Positions 53,860-61,540 of a stretch of DNA of 64,000 nt are shown here, piece after piece. The translations under genes were made by a program, and so were the position numbers. The notes beneath the pieces are model-generated. The model ran no database searches, had not been told where the DNA came from, and was given only the letters and a program-made list of their open reading frames with translations. This stretch comes from Nostoc sp. FACHB-892 (GTDB taxonomy: Bacteria; Cyanobacteriota; Cyanobacteriia; Cyanobacteriales; Nostocaceae). Location of the stretch: contig NZ_JACJTR010000012.1 of the NCBI RefSeq assembly GCF_014698795.1, positions 124,001-188,000 on the forward strand, in the 5' to 3' direction. The stretch's first letter is position 1. Each line of letters opens with the position of its first letter.

Positions 53860-54010
53860 TTATATCATGTCCGGTTGATTGCTTATTAAACCCGAAGAAC
53901 CCCACCCCGCCAAAGCTACGCTTTCTTTCCCCTCCCGAAGAGCGGGGAGGGGTTGGGGGTGGGGTGCAATGACTATGGGAATCGTAACTAATTATGCGGA
54001 CATGATATTA
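53860..54010 (+). mobile_element. MITE-like element, copy B
   Basis: A 151-bp element ending in TTATATCATGTCCG on the left and CGGACATGATATTA on the right; the 12-bp core ATATCATGTCCG is a perfect terminal inverted repeat. The interior has the same CCCCACCCCGCCAAAGCTACG block and GC-rich hairpin as copy A (2791-2940, inverted). Non-coding and without transposase. Its right end overlaps the likely start codon (ATG 54002-54004) of the next gene. Confidence 0.8.
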
Positions 54011-54538
54011 TTCGTTCCACCTTCAACACAGGATCACATACAAGGCGTGCTGGATGCAACCGTGGTGTTAGTGATGTATGGGGATTACCAATGTCAAGAG
54101 AGTGCAAACGTTTATAGGCTAATTAAAGTTATTCAGCAACAGCTTAGTGTTTTTTTAGGAGAGGATTATTTGTGCTTTATATTCCGTCATTTTCCACAAA
54201 CACAGAGCCATTCTCATGCTCAACGTGCGGCTGAAGCAGCTGAAGCGGTTGGCGTGCAAGGCCAGTTTTGGCAGATGCACAACACTTTGTTTAACTATCA
54301 ACAAGAGTTGGGAAACAGTTATCTTGTGGAGTATGCCAATAATTTAGGACTAAATATTCCCCAATTTCTGCAAGATATCTCCAATCAAGTACATATAGCT
54401 CGCATTCATCAAGATATCGAAAGTGGATTACACAGTGGAGTCACTGCCGCCCCAGCACTGTTTATAAATGGAATTCGATATACCAATCGCTGGAACCTTG
54501 AACAGTTGATGGCAACTATTGCCACTGCAAGTAATTAA
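54002..54538 (+). CDS. DsbA-like thioredoxin-fold protein with CxxS site
   Basis: About 179 residues. ILFVPPSTQDHIQGVLDATVVLVMYGDYQC opens the thioredoxin fold, with QCQES where oxidoreductases have CxxC, so the second Cys is replaced by Ser. TAAPALFING is the cis-Pro loop, FIFRHFPQTQSHSHAQRAAEAAEAVG the DsbA helical insertion. Family members of this type are found fused to or beside Na+/H+ antiporters in cyanobacteria. A single-Cys site suggests an isomerase-like or glutathione/mixed-disulfide role, not a full oxidase. There is no signal peptide. The start lies inside MITE copy B; an open frame runs further upstream through the MITE to 53879, but that part is unlikely to be protein. Confidence 0.82.
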   Translation: MILFVPPSTQDHIQGVLDATVVLVMYGDYQCQESANVYRLIKVIQQQLSVFLGEDYLCFIFRHFPQTQSHSHAQRAAEAAEAVGVQGQFWQMHNTLFNYQQELGNSYLVEYANNLGLNIPQFLQDISNQVHIARIHQDIESGLHSGVTAAPALFINGIRYTNRWNLEQLMATIATASN

Positions 54539-54625
54539 TGAGAAAGGTCAGCAATTATGCAAAGAAGAACCAGTTTTGAAAGTAAAGGTCTAAGGGACTT
54601 CCCAATAAAAAAATATACCATCACT

Positions 54626-54670
54626 GCGGGACGCTACGCGTAGCTTGCTTCCCCAAAGGGGTACGCTATA
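54626..54670. repeat. Dispersed palindromic repeat
   Basis: Contains the perfect 12-bp palindrome GCTACGCGTAGC (54633-54644) followed by GCTTCCCCAAAGGGGTACGC. It looks like a common Nostocales intergenic repeat. It lies just upstream of the hydrolase remnant. Confidence 0.55.
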
Positions 54671-54717
54671 GAGGCAGGGGGAAAGCTCCTCACCTCGAAG
54701 CAATCTTTCTTACCCCG

Positions 54718-54903
54718 TTATGCCTGATTGTGGGTGAGAAGGACTTTCTTGCATCTCCCAACTTGACCGCCTCTGTCTATACGCGGGCGATGGAGCCTAA
54801 GTCTCTCATAATCTTGAAGGGCGGACACTTTGACGGTTTCCAGGGAGAGGGCTTTGAGATTGCAAGTACAACTGCCTTGGAATGGTTTGAGAAATATTTG
54901 TAG
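54718..54903 (+). pseudogene. Alpha/beta hydrolase C-terminal remnant
   Basis: 62 codons with no start: LCLIVGEKDFLASPNLTASVY, then MEPKSLIILKGGHFDGFQGEGFEIASTTALEWFEKYL and a stop. The Asp of GEKDF and the His of GGHFD match the last two members of the catalytic triad of a dienelactone-hydrolase-like alpha/beta hydrolase. The N-terminal two-thirds, including the nucleophile, is missing; the preceding sequence is a dispersed repeat. Confidence 0.75.
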
Positions 54904-55001
54904 CAAGCTTAAAAGTCTTTCCAGCATTCTGAAGCAATCTGACAAGACAGAAACTTTGAGAAAAAACAAGGAAATATACAAAAAGTTCTAAGAGCTTACT
55001 T

Positions 55002-55511
55002 ATGATTAAGAGTGAGTCTAAGACGGTAACAAAAATCCATGACTTTGATGTTGCTGTTGTAGGTGGGGGTGTGTCAGGTGCCTATTGTGCCTGGCGACTC
55101 CAGCGAACTCCAACTGAGCAACTTGGATCGGATCTCGCGCTTCTTGCCAAGCAGCACCCAAACAAGAAGCTACGCGTGGGTTTGTTTGAGTATAGCGATC
55201 GCATCGGAGAGCGTTTATTATCATTACATCTTCCTGGTGTCGATCTGCCAGTAGAGCTTGGCAGTGTGCGTTTTCTTGAAAGCCACAAGCGCGTAGTGAA
55301 GTTGGTAGAACACTTTGGGCTTAGTAAAGAAGAGCTTCCGGTGTCCGATCCCAATGGTAAACACCTTTTCTATCTCCGTGGATACCATTCCACAGCCTCC
55401 GACTGGAATCGACCAGGGTTCGATCCGCCCTATCGATTAGAAAACAGCGAACTAGTACCGATATCCTGCTTGAAGCACAACTGCATTTACAACCAATTAA
55501 TGGATAACTAA
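55002..55511 (+). pseudogene. Truncated flavin amine oxidase (N-terminal fragment)
   Basis: 169 codons. DFDVAVVGGGVSGAYCAWRL is the FAD dinucleotide-binding motif (Gly-x-Gly-x-x-Gly), GLFEYSDRIGERLLS the conserved Glu ribose-binding segment, and LPVELGSVRFLESHKRV the next flavin-contact strand, as in L-amino-acid-oxidase-like flavoproteins, which are several hundred residues longer. Family likeness stops near PPYRLENSE; the next frame continues DILLEAQL, which resembles the expected following segment, so a frameshift followed by deletion is likely. It has no FAD-domain completion or substrate domain, so activity is not expected. Confidence 0.75.
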
Positions 55512-55595
55512 GGAGGCGGCAAATAAAAGCTACATCGATGCAAAGTAGATTTTGACTGCTTAATACACACATCATTTATCAATAGGAACAATCTC

Positions 55596-56033
55596 ATGAC
55601 ACAATCTCTCTGGTTTTTTGGCGCTCGCCTCAACATCATTGCCGATCACACAACAACTGGAGGTCAGTACGATCTGATCGAAGGCTACTTCCCTCCTGGA
55701 TCACAGACTCCTCCCCATCGCCACACGCGCTATTCTGAACAATTATATGTGTTGGAAGGAGAAATGACGGTCTGGGCAGGTGAAAATAAGGTTGTACTGA
55801 ATGCTGGTGAAAGCTTTTTGATTCCGGTTGGCACACCTCACGTTGTTGCTGCACTCAGCGATAAGCCAGCTCGCGGCTTGGTCGTTGCTTCTCCCAGTGC
55901 CTTTGCCCGGCTGATTGCAGCAGTGGGAACGCTGGATGAGACACAACCAACGGATATGGAGCTAGCTGAACGCATTACTGCTGAGATTGGTGACGAAATT
56001 CTGGGGCCGCCCGGAGCTTTACCCACCGCTTAA
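55596..56033 (+). CDS. Cupin protein, quercetinase/WxxW-type
   Basis: 145 residues. Cupin motif 1 is PPGSQTPPHRHTRYSEQLYVLEGE (His, His, Glu), and motif 2 is NAGESFLIPVGTPHVVAA (distal His), giving a 3-His/1-Glu metal site. It is intact and full length for small cupins, with a C-terminal helical extension (AFARLIAAVG... ITAEIGDEILGPPG). Related small cupins include oxygenases and polyketide-modifying proteins; the substrate is unknown. It starts at ATG 55596 after GGAACA. It is the first intact gene between the oxidase remnant and the Gfo/Idh/MocA gene. Confidence 0.87.
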   Translation: MTQSLWFFGARLNIIADHTTTGGQYDLIEGYFPPGSQTPPHRHTRYSEQLYVLEGEMTVWAGENKVVLNAGESFLIPVGTPHVVAALSDKPARGLVVASPSAFARLIAAVGTLDETQPTDMELAERITAEIGDEILGPPGALPTA

Positions 56034-56165
56034 TTCTATAAGAACATTGTAATCCTTTCAGCATTGGTCGATTTCTTAATTTGTAACAGTCGATACTTTG
56101 TTCTTCAGCGATCGCTAGAGGCTGGTGAAATCATTGGGCGCGTTGTCATTGAAATATAATCTATT

Positions 56166-57269
56166 ATGAAAAATGGAAAAATCGGCGTTGGTATCATTGG
56201 TGTTCATCCCTCGCGCGGATGGGCTATGACCGCGCATATACCTGCGTTGCAAGCATCACCTGATTTCAAAATCGTTGCATTGACAAATTCAGATCCAACT
56301 ATGGCAGAGGAAGCGGCACTCAAGTTTAATGTACCGTATGCCTTCCAACTTCACGAGGATTTGTTGGCGTGTCCAGATGTGGATTTGGTTGTCGTTACCG
56401 TCAAAGTGCCATATCACTTTGAATTGGTGAGTGCTGCAATCCGGGCTGGAAAATCAGTTTATTGCGAATGGCCTTTGGGTAACGGACTGCAAGAGGCAGT
56501 TGAACTGGAAGAACTCGCTAAAAAATACAAAGTTCATGCGGTGGTGGGATTGCAGTCTCGCACAACACCGGAGGTTAATTTTATTCGTGACTTAATTCGC
56601 GATGGTTATGTAGGCGAGGTTCTGTCCGTTTCACTTATTGGTTCAGGAATGATCGGCAAAGCAATGATTCTTGAACAATTTGCTTACACTTTAAATCCAA
56701 AGAATGGCGCTGGCATGATAAACGTTGCCTTTGCCCATGCGATCGATGCTGTGGGTTATGTGCTGAACTCTGAGTTGAGTGAGGTCATGGCAACGTTAGA
56801 TAGCAGGAGAAAGACAGCGCAGGTAGTCGAAACAGGGGCGATCGTTGCGATGGAGACACCAGATCAAATTGTCATCAGTGGTAAAATGAATAGTGGCTGC
56901 ATGGTTTCTGCCCATTTTCGAGGGGGTTTATCACGAGGCAGCAATTTCAGATTAGAGATTAATGGGACGCAAGGCGATCTGATTGTCACAAGTTCGCTTG
57001 GCTATCCTGGGCTTGGCGAAACTAAAGTCCAAGGCGCTCAAGGTGAAGATGCTGCTCTTCAGGATCTTGATGTCCCGCAAAAATATGTAACGGCAAATGC
57101 AGATATAGGGATAATAGCAATGACTGTTTCCAATAACTATGCCCTACTTGCCGCCGACTTTAAAAGTGGAACAAAAACAACACCGACATTTGCAGATGCC
57201 GTGATTTTGCACCGTCTCATAAATGCAGTTGAACAATCGGCTGCAACTGGTAGTAGACAACATACTTAA
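56166..57269 (+). CDS. Gfo/Idh/MocA-family oxidoreductase
   Basis: A 367-residue NAD(P)-dependent oxidoreductase. N-terminal Rossmann fold with GVGIIGVHPSRGWAM (the usual G-x-G-x-x-G loop extended by a His-Pro-Ser-Arg insert), LVVVTVKVPYHFELVSAAIRAGKSVYCEWPLGNGLQEA with the conserved EKP-like motif read as EWP, so the Lys is replaced. The C-terminal alpha-beta domain has GGLSRGSNFRLEINGTQGDL. Members act on sugars, inositol or related alcohols. The Lys-to-Trp change in EKP is seen in the galactose/inositol-type fungal Gal80-like branch. Substrate not assigned. Neighbours include cupin and NTF2-like genes. Confidence 0.9.
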   Translation: MKNGKIGVGIIGVHPSRGWAMTAHIPALQASPDFKIVALTNSDPTMAEEAALKFNVPYAFQLHEDLLACPDVDLVVVTVKVPYHFELVSAAIRAGKSVYCEWPLGNGLQEAVELEELAKKYKVHAVVGLQSRTTPEVNFIRDLIRDGYVGEVLSVSLIGSGMIGKAMILEQFAYTLNPKNGAGMINVAFAHAIDAVGYVLNSELSEVMATLDSRRKTAQVVETGAIVAMETPDQIVISGKMNSGCMVSAHFRGGLSRGSNFRLEINGTQGDLIVTSSLGYPGLGETKVQGAQGEDAALQDLDVPQKYVTANADIGIIAMTVSNNYALLAADFKSGTKTTPTFADAVILHRLINAVEQSAATGSRQHT

Positions 57270-57445
57270 AATTCCTGCGAAAGATTGCTAAACATCATTC
57301 GGTAATTACAAGCATCATCATAAAAAACTAGACGGATCGAGCGAACAAACCTACAGGCAAATCATTACAATCGGACTTTTGACTGCTCGTGAGTTAGAGA
57401 TGCTGTGACAGATTATAGAAAAATGCTATTCTGCACTGCCATACT

Positions 57446-57925
57446 ATGAACAACCCCGAAAATCCTCGACTACCTCTGCCGCCTTTCGATCATGAATCTG
57501 CCATCCAAAAAGTCCGAATTGCAGAAGATGCTTGGAACACACGCAACCCTGAACGAGTATCACTTGCTTACACGTCGGATAGCGTTTGGCGCAACCGCTC
57601 AGAATTTCTATTTGGTCGTGAGGCGATTGTTCAGTTCTTGACACGCAAGTGGCACAAAGAATTGGACTACCGACTGATCAAAGAGCTTTGGGCTTTTCGG
57701 GACAACCGAATTGCTGTCCGCTTTGCTTACGAATGGCATGATGATTCTGGCAACTGGTTCCGTTCCTACGGCAATGAGAATTGGGAGTTTGACAAATATG
57801 GATTTATGCGGTGGCGTATTGCCAGCATCAACGACCTGCCAATTCACCAGAACGAGCGCAAGTATCATTGGATACTTGGTCGTCGCCCCGATGATCATCC
57901 AGGGTTGTCCGACCTCAATCTTTGA
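57446..57925 (+). CDS. NTF2-like protein (DUF1348)
   Basis: 159 residues. Strongly typical for DUF1348: [32 protein letters not shown], then [46 protein letters not shown] and [13 protein letters not shown]. The NTF2 fold has a cone-like cavity, used by relatives as isomerases, hydrolases or ligand sinks; the role here is unknown. It is intact and cytoplasmic. Its start has no strong ribosome binding site. It is flanked by the Gfo/Idh/MocA gene and by the SDR remnant. Confidence 0.9.
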   Translation: MNNPENPRLPLPPFDHESAIQKVRIAEDAWNTRNPERVSLAYTSDSVWRNRSEFLFGREAIVQFLTRKWHKELDYRLIKELWAFRDNRIAVRFAYEWHDDSGNWFRSYGNENWEFDKYGFMRWRIASINDLPIHQNERKYHWILGRRPDDHPGLSDLNL

Positions 57926-58044
57926 AAACCGAAGCAACACGAATATTTCTAACAAACCGCACTTATTTGGTAAACCTGGGCGGCAAAAGGGTCATCACTG
58001 GTTGTAAATAAATTTTTTACCTCTCAACAATCATACAGATCATC

Positions 58045-58158
58045 ATGAAAAAACAAGACGGAAAAATTGCAGCCGTGACAGGGGCATCTAAAGAAATTGG
58101 TGCCTCAATCGCCCAATACTTAATAGCCAAAGGTAAGGAGAAAAATTATGAACATTAA
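58045..58158 (+). pseudogene. Short-chain dehydrogenase N-terminal remnant
   Basis: 37 codons: MKKQDGKIAAVTGASKEIGASIAQYLIAKG then a few unrelated residues and a stop. The Thr-Gly-x-x-x-x-Ile-Gly cofactor loop of an SDR is clear, but the remaining 200 or more residues are missing; the sequence breaks off after IAKG. The start codon of the isochorismatase-like frame lies inside its tail, so a deletion probably joined two genes. Confidence 0.75.
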
Positions 58159-58552
58159 CAAAAATGACACTGCAATAGTAGTTATTGATCCGCAAAACGA
58201 TGTCTTGAGCGAAACAGGGGTTTCCTGGGATTTAGTAAGGACCAGCGTCAAAGACAATAACACCATCGAGAACATTGAGGGAATCTTCAAAGCCGCGAAA
58301 GAGCATGAATTTGAGGTTTTCATCTCCCCTGACTATTACTACCTCACCGACTACGCCTGGAAATTTGCCGGAACTGTAGAACAAATGATGCTTAAATCTA
58401 AAGAGTTTGATCGTAGGGGTGTGTTGAACCTCGACGGTTTATTGGGGTCGGGTGCTGACTGGCTTGATCGCTACAAGCCCTTTATTGAGGATGGCAAAAC
58501 AATCGTACTCAGTTCCCACAAAGCTTATGGCCCACAGAGCAACGATTTTTGA
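58148..58552 (+). pseudogene. Truncated isochorismatase-like hydrolase
   Basis: 134 codons. DTAIVVIDPQNDVLSETGV contains the catalytic Asp of the cysteine-hydrolase (isochorismatase-like) fold, FEVFISPDYYYLTDYAW and DGKTIVLSSHKAYGPQSND contain the Lys of the triad. The protein stops there, before the segment with the nucleophilic Cys (about 50-70 more residues in full proteins), so it cannot be catalytic in the normal way. AAGGAG lies directly upstream. The bases after the stop do not encode the missing part in another frame. Confidence 0.72.
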
Positions 58553-58679
58553 TTGCCTACACACCATTTATGGGCAAGTTGGTAAATCAATAAAACACGT
58601 TCTGCAACATTTATTTACAACGTGTCCCAATTTACACGTATCCCGGCTGAACCCCGACGACAGTATCTCTCGGAATCAT

Positions 58680-59855
58680 TTATAAAAAACTAGTAACCTG
58701 ACGCAGCTCGAGGATAATTTGAACAACACCAACTACAGCTATAAGCCCAATCAACTTCATAGCTGATAAACCCGCGCCAGCTACAGCGAGAATTAGAATA
58801 ACAGCTGCTGCCACAAAGCGATACCCGGCCCGGACTTTGCAACGTAATCTGGTGTCAGTGCTAACACCAGTAAGATAGATGATTCCAAGGGTAAAAAAGC
58901 ACAGCGCCAAGCTAACGCAAATAAGCCAGCGATCAGCAGACGGCAGTACCAGACTTGTATCACTTGCTAGGGCGTGCTCCACCCCAACTCCGGTAGCGGC
59001 AATACCAATCACCAAGGGTAAGTGCATATAGACCCAAGTCTGATAAGCTCTTATGTGGCGGCAAGCACGAGCAGCCTGGATTGCTGAACCACCAAGGTTG
59101 TCAAAATACAGCCACCACAAACTAAAAGCGATACTCAAGCCAAACATGGCAGTATATGCTGATGAGAAATTCCACTGCTGCTGTGCGACACCATTAACTA
59201 CTGCTAAGACTGTCTCGCCTAGCACAATTAAGGTAAATAAGCCAAAACGCTCAGGCAAGTGTGAAGCATGTGGAGCCAGTTCCACATGCACAGACTTTCC
59301 TGCTGTCAATACTATTCCAAATTCTACTGTCAGCGCTAAGATCCAAAACCCAAATCGCAGTGGCATTGGTACAAATGCCGACGCCAGCCAAACCAATGCC
59401 CCTAGTCCAGAACCGCTCGCGATTCGGGTCGTTAGTGGTCGTGCTGCAACTATATGCTTTCCAGCACGTAAGAATTCGAGGATAAGCAACACCCGAACAA
59501 CAGCGTAGGAAAGGGCGAAACCAACTGAACTTTTACCCAACCCGTCGTGTACGTTCACAGCTAGTGCCGCCACTGCAAGCATTTGTAAGGCGGTCAGGAG
59601 TCGGTGTCCCAAATCATCAGTATCAAATAAATTGGCGTAGAACGTAGCTCCAATCCAAGACCACCAAACCGGCACAAAAAGCAGCAAAAAGCCAAGGAAG
59701 CCCGATAGTGAGACATCCCGATTGAGATTGTGAGCAAGCTCCGAAATCACAACCACGAAAAATAGATCAAAAAAGAGTTCCAACCACGTCGCGTGCCGTT
59801 CTTCTTCCTTACCTTCACTAATACGTAATTCAGGAGATTTCAACCATTTATTCAT
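58680..59855 (-). CDS. Low temperature requirement protein A (LtrA) family membrane protein
   Basis: About 391 residues, with roughly ten to twelve hydrophobic segments. ATWLELFFDLFFVVVISELAHNL is the family signature, then FVPVWWSWIGATFYANLFDTDDLGHRLL and SLWWLYFDN. The family is named after a Listeria locus needed for cold growth, and its molecular activity is unclear. It is in the plasma membrane. The start is set at ATG 59855 (MNKWLKSPELRI), because the 61 codons before it in frame are basic, low-quality sequence. It is transcribed away from the remnants region, on the minus strand like the following signalling genes. Confidence 0.88.
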   Translation of the reverse strand: MNKWLKSPELRISEGKEEERHATWLELFFDLFFVVVISELAHNLNRDVSLSGFLGFLLLFVPVWWSWIGATFYANLFDTDDLGHRLLTALQMLAVAALAVNVHDGLGKSSVGFALSYAVVRVLLILEFLRAGKHIVAARPLTTRIASGSGLGALVWLASAFVPMPLRFGFWILALTVEFGIVLTAGKSVHVELAPHASHLPERFGLFTLIVLGETVLAVVNGVAQQQWNFSSAYTAMFGLSIAFSLWWLYFDNLGGSAIQAARACRHIRAYQTWVYMHLPLVIGIAATGVGVEHALASDTSLVLPSADRWLICVSLALCFFTLGIIYLTGVSTDTRLRCKVRAGYRFVAAAVILILAVAGAGLSAMKLIGLIAVVGVVQIILELRQVTSFL

Positions 59856-60077
59856 ACCACACACTCCAATACTGCTCGCTTTGTGCATTTTCAAGCATAG
59901 AAATTGGGTTCGGGGTAAAGGTTTTTCTTTCCCCCTTCCCCTTTTCCCCAAAACCCGACAAGTATTAGTTCGCTTTCGTAATTTGGCGGGGTAAAGGTGT
60001 TTTATCCTTTTCCCTTTAACCAATCCGAAAAAGCGCATTTTTGGGTCGGCAGACTAGTATTGCCACACACTCCTTAA

Positions 60078-61538
60078 TCAACTGTGCATAAATTGCATCG
60101 TTGTATTATCAGATGGTATAAATTGGCATTGATGGCATTCAGATATTGTTTCGGCCAAAGATATGGGCAAAATAACTTGAAAACGGGTGTTTCCTGGTTC
60201 GGAGAACAAGCGGATTTCGCCTTTATGCTTTTCAACAATTCGGTAACTAATGACTAAACCTAAACCTGTTCCCTGACCCACCCCCTTAGTGGTAAAGAAC
60301 GGCTCGAATATCCGCTTTTGGATCTCTGGCGGAATGGCTGGACCGTTGTTGGCAATTTCTACTAGCACACACTTATTTTCTTGTGCTGTGCGAATCCTGA
60401 TTTGTCCTCGTCCACTCATTGCATCAATCGCATTGTCAATCAGGTTCGTCCATACCTGGTTGAGTTCGCTACCATACACCGAGATTAGCGGTAAGCTTTG
60501 GTCATAATCGCGTGTTAAACTAATGCCGCCCTTGAGCTTATGACCGAGAATAGTCAGCGTACTTTCAACTCCCTGGTGTATATTCACCTCCTGCATCGGA
60601 GCCTGATCCATATAGGAGTACTCTTTAATAGCTTTGACCAGTTCGGAAATGCGCCCCGAACTTTGGTCAATTTCGTCCAACAGCTCAATTCCTGTGAGTG
60701 TAGCGTCGAGCCAAGCTAGAACTTCAGTGAGTGATTCTGGGGGTAAATGCTCCACAATGGTATCCAGGCATTGAGTATCCAGTCCTCCCCGGACTAAGGA
60801 AGAAACAATTTTCCAGCCATCAGGTACGTTGTGTAAATCCAGCCAGCCTGTCATCTCTTGCTCGTGATCGCTCTGCGCCAGTAAATCTTCTAAGTCACAG
60901 GGGGTTTCGGCACGTACAATTACTGAGTGAAGCAAGTTGTCAAGAAACAACAGTTGTTCTTTTGTCATTTGCTGGTGATTGAGTTTGAGTCCAAGGTATG
61001 GCAATTGTTGAAAGATTTTGTGCAAGTGCTTCCCACCTCGGACGACGGCTGTTGCAGGGTTGTTCAACTCGTGGGCTAGACCAGCTGCTAAAGTGCCGAG
61101 TGCAATTAGCTTTTGGTGGTGTTGTGACATAGATTCTAACATTTGCACCCGTTGCGCCGTGATGATTAAAAGGTCACGCGTAATCGACGGACAGGTTGTC
61201 AGCATTTCCCAGAAAGTATCTGTGTCCCATTTCAACATATAGCTTGGTTTCACGGCACGCACGTTGACGAGATGGTGAGGAGCATCTAAGAGAATCAACT
61301 CATGACCTGTATATGTCCCAGCACCAAAACTCATGACGTGTTTTTCTGCATTGCCGACCTTTTTGGTAAACTCAATTTCGCCTTCTATCAGCACATAGAA
61401 ATAGTCTAGTGGTTCTCCCTCAATGGCTATGTATTCTCCCGAAACCAGACATAGTTGGCAGCCGTGTTCAGATAACCATTGCAATTGCTCATTTGTCAAT
61501 TGTGCAAAAAGTGACACTTGACGCAAAGCATCTAACAT
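60078..61538 (-). CDS. Cyclic nucleotide-binding domain histidine kinase
   Basis: 486 residues. N-terminal cyclic nucleotide-binding-like beta roll (about 1-125; FYVLIEGEIEFTK, SFGAGTYTGHELILL), then HisKA-like helices with His156 in AAGLAHELNNPATAV, and a C-terminal HATPase (LIDNAIDAMSGRGQI, GTGLGLVISYRIVEKH). The phospho-acceptor motif HELNNP is of the NtrB/type. The Arg of the usual phosphate-binding cassette is not evident, so cAMP/cGMP binding is doubtful. Its gene starts only 2 bp after the stop of the REC-flavoprotein gene on the same strand, so the two are almost certainly co-transcribed and function together. Confidence 0.92.
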   Translation of the reverse strand: MLDALRQVSLFAQLTNEQLQWLSEHGCQLCLVSGEYIAIEGEPLDYFYVLIEGEIEFTKKVGNAEKHVMSFGAGTYTGHELILLDAPHHLVNVRAVKPSYMLKWDTDTFWEMLTTCPSITRDLLIITAQRVQMLESMSQHHQKLIALGTLAAGLAHELNNPATAVVRGGKHLHKIFQQLPYLGLKLNHQQMTKEQLLFLDNLLHSVIVRAETPCDLEDLLAQSDHEQEMTGWLDLHNVPDGWKIVSSLVRGGLDTQCLDTIVEHLPPESLTEVLAWLDATLTGIELLDEIDQSSGRISELVKAIKEYSYMDQAPMQEVNIHQGVESTLTILGHKLKGGISLTRDYDQSLPLISVYGSELNQVWTNLIDNAIDAMSGRGQIRIRTAQENKCVLVEIANNGPAIPPEIQKRIFEPFFTTKGVGQGTGLGLVISYRIVEKHKGEIRLFSEPGNTRFQVILPISLAETISECHQCQFIPSDNTTMQFMHS

Positions 61539-61540
61539 AA

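Noticed and set aside
53879..54001. N-terminal extension of the DsbA-like frame through MITE copy B
   Set aside because: The 41 extra codons are translated MITE sequence (Pro/Arg/Gly/Trp-rich) with no family likeness; the domain starts after ATG 54002.
55018..55575. Several overlapping frames on both strands over the amine-oxidase fragment
   Set aside because: Only the frame starting at 55002 shows the FAD-binding motif; the others are shadows.
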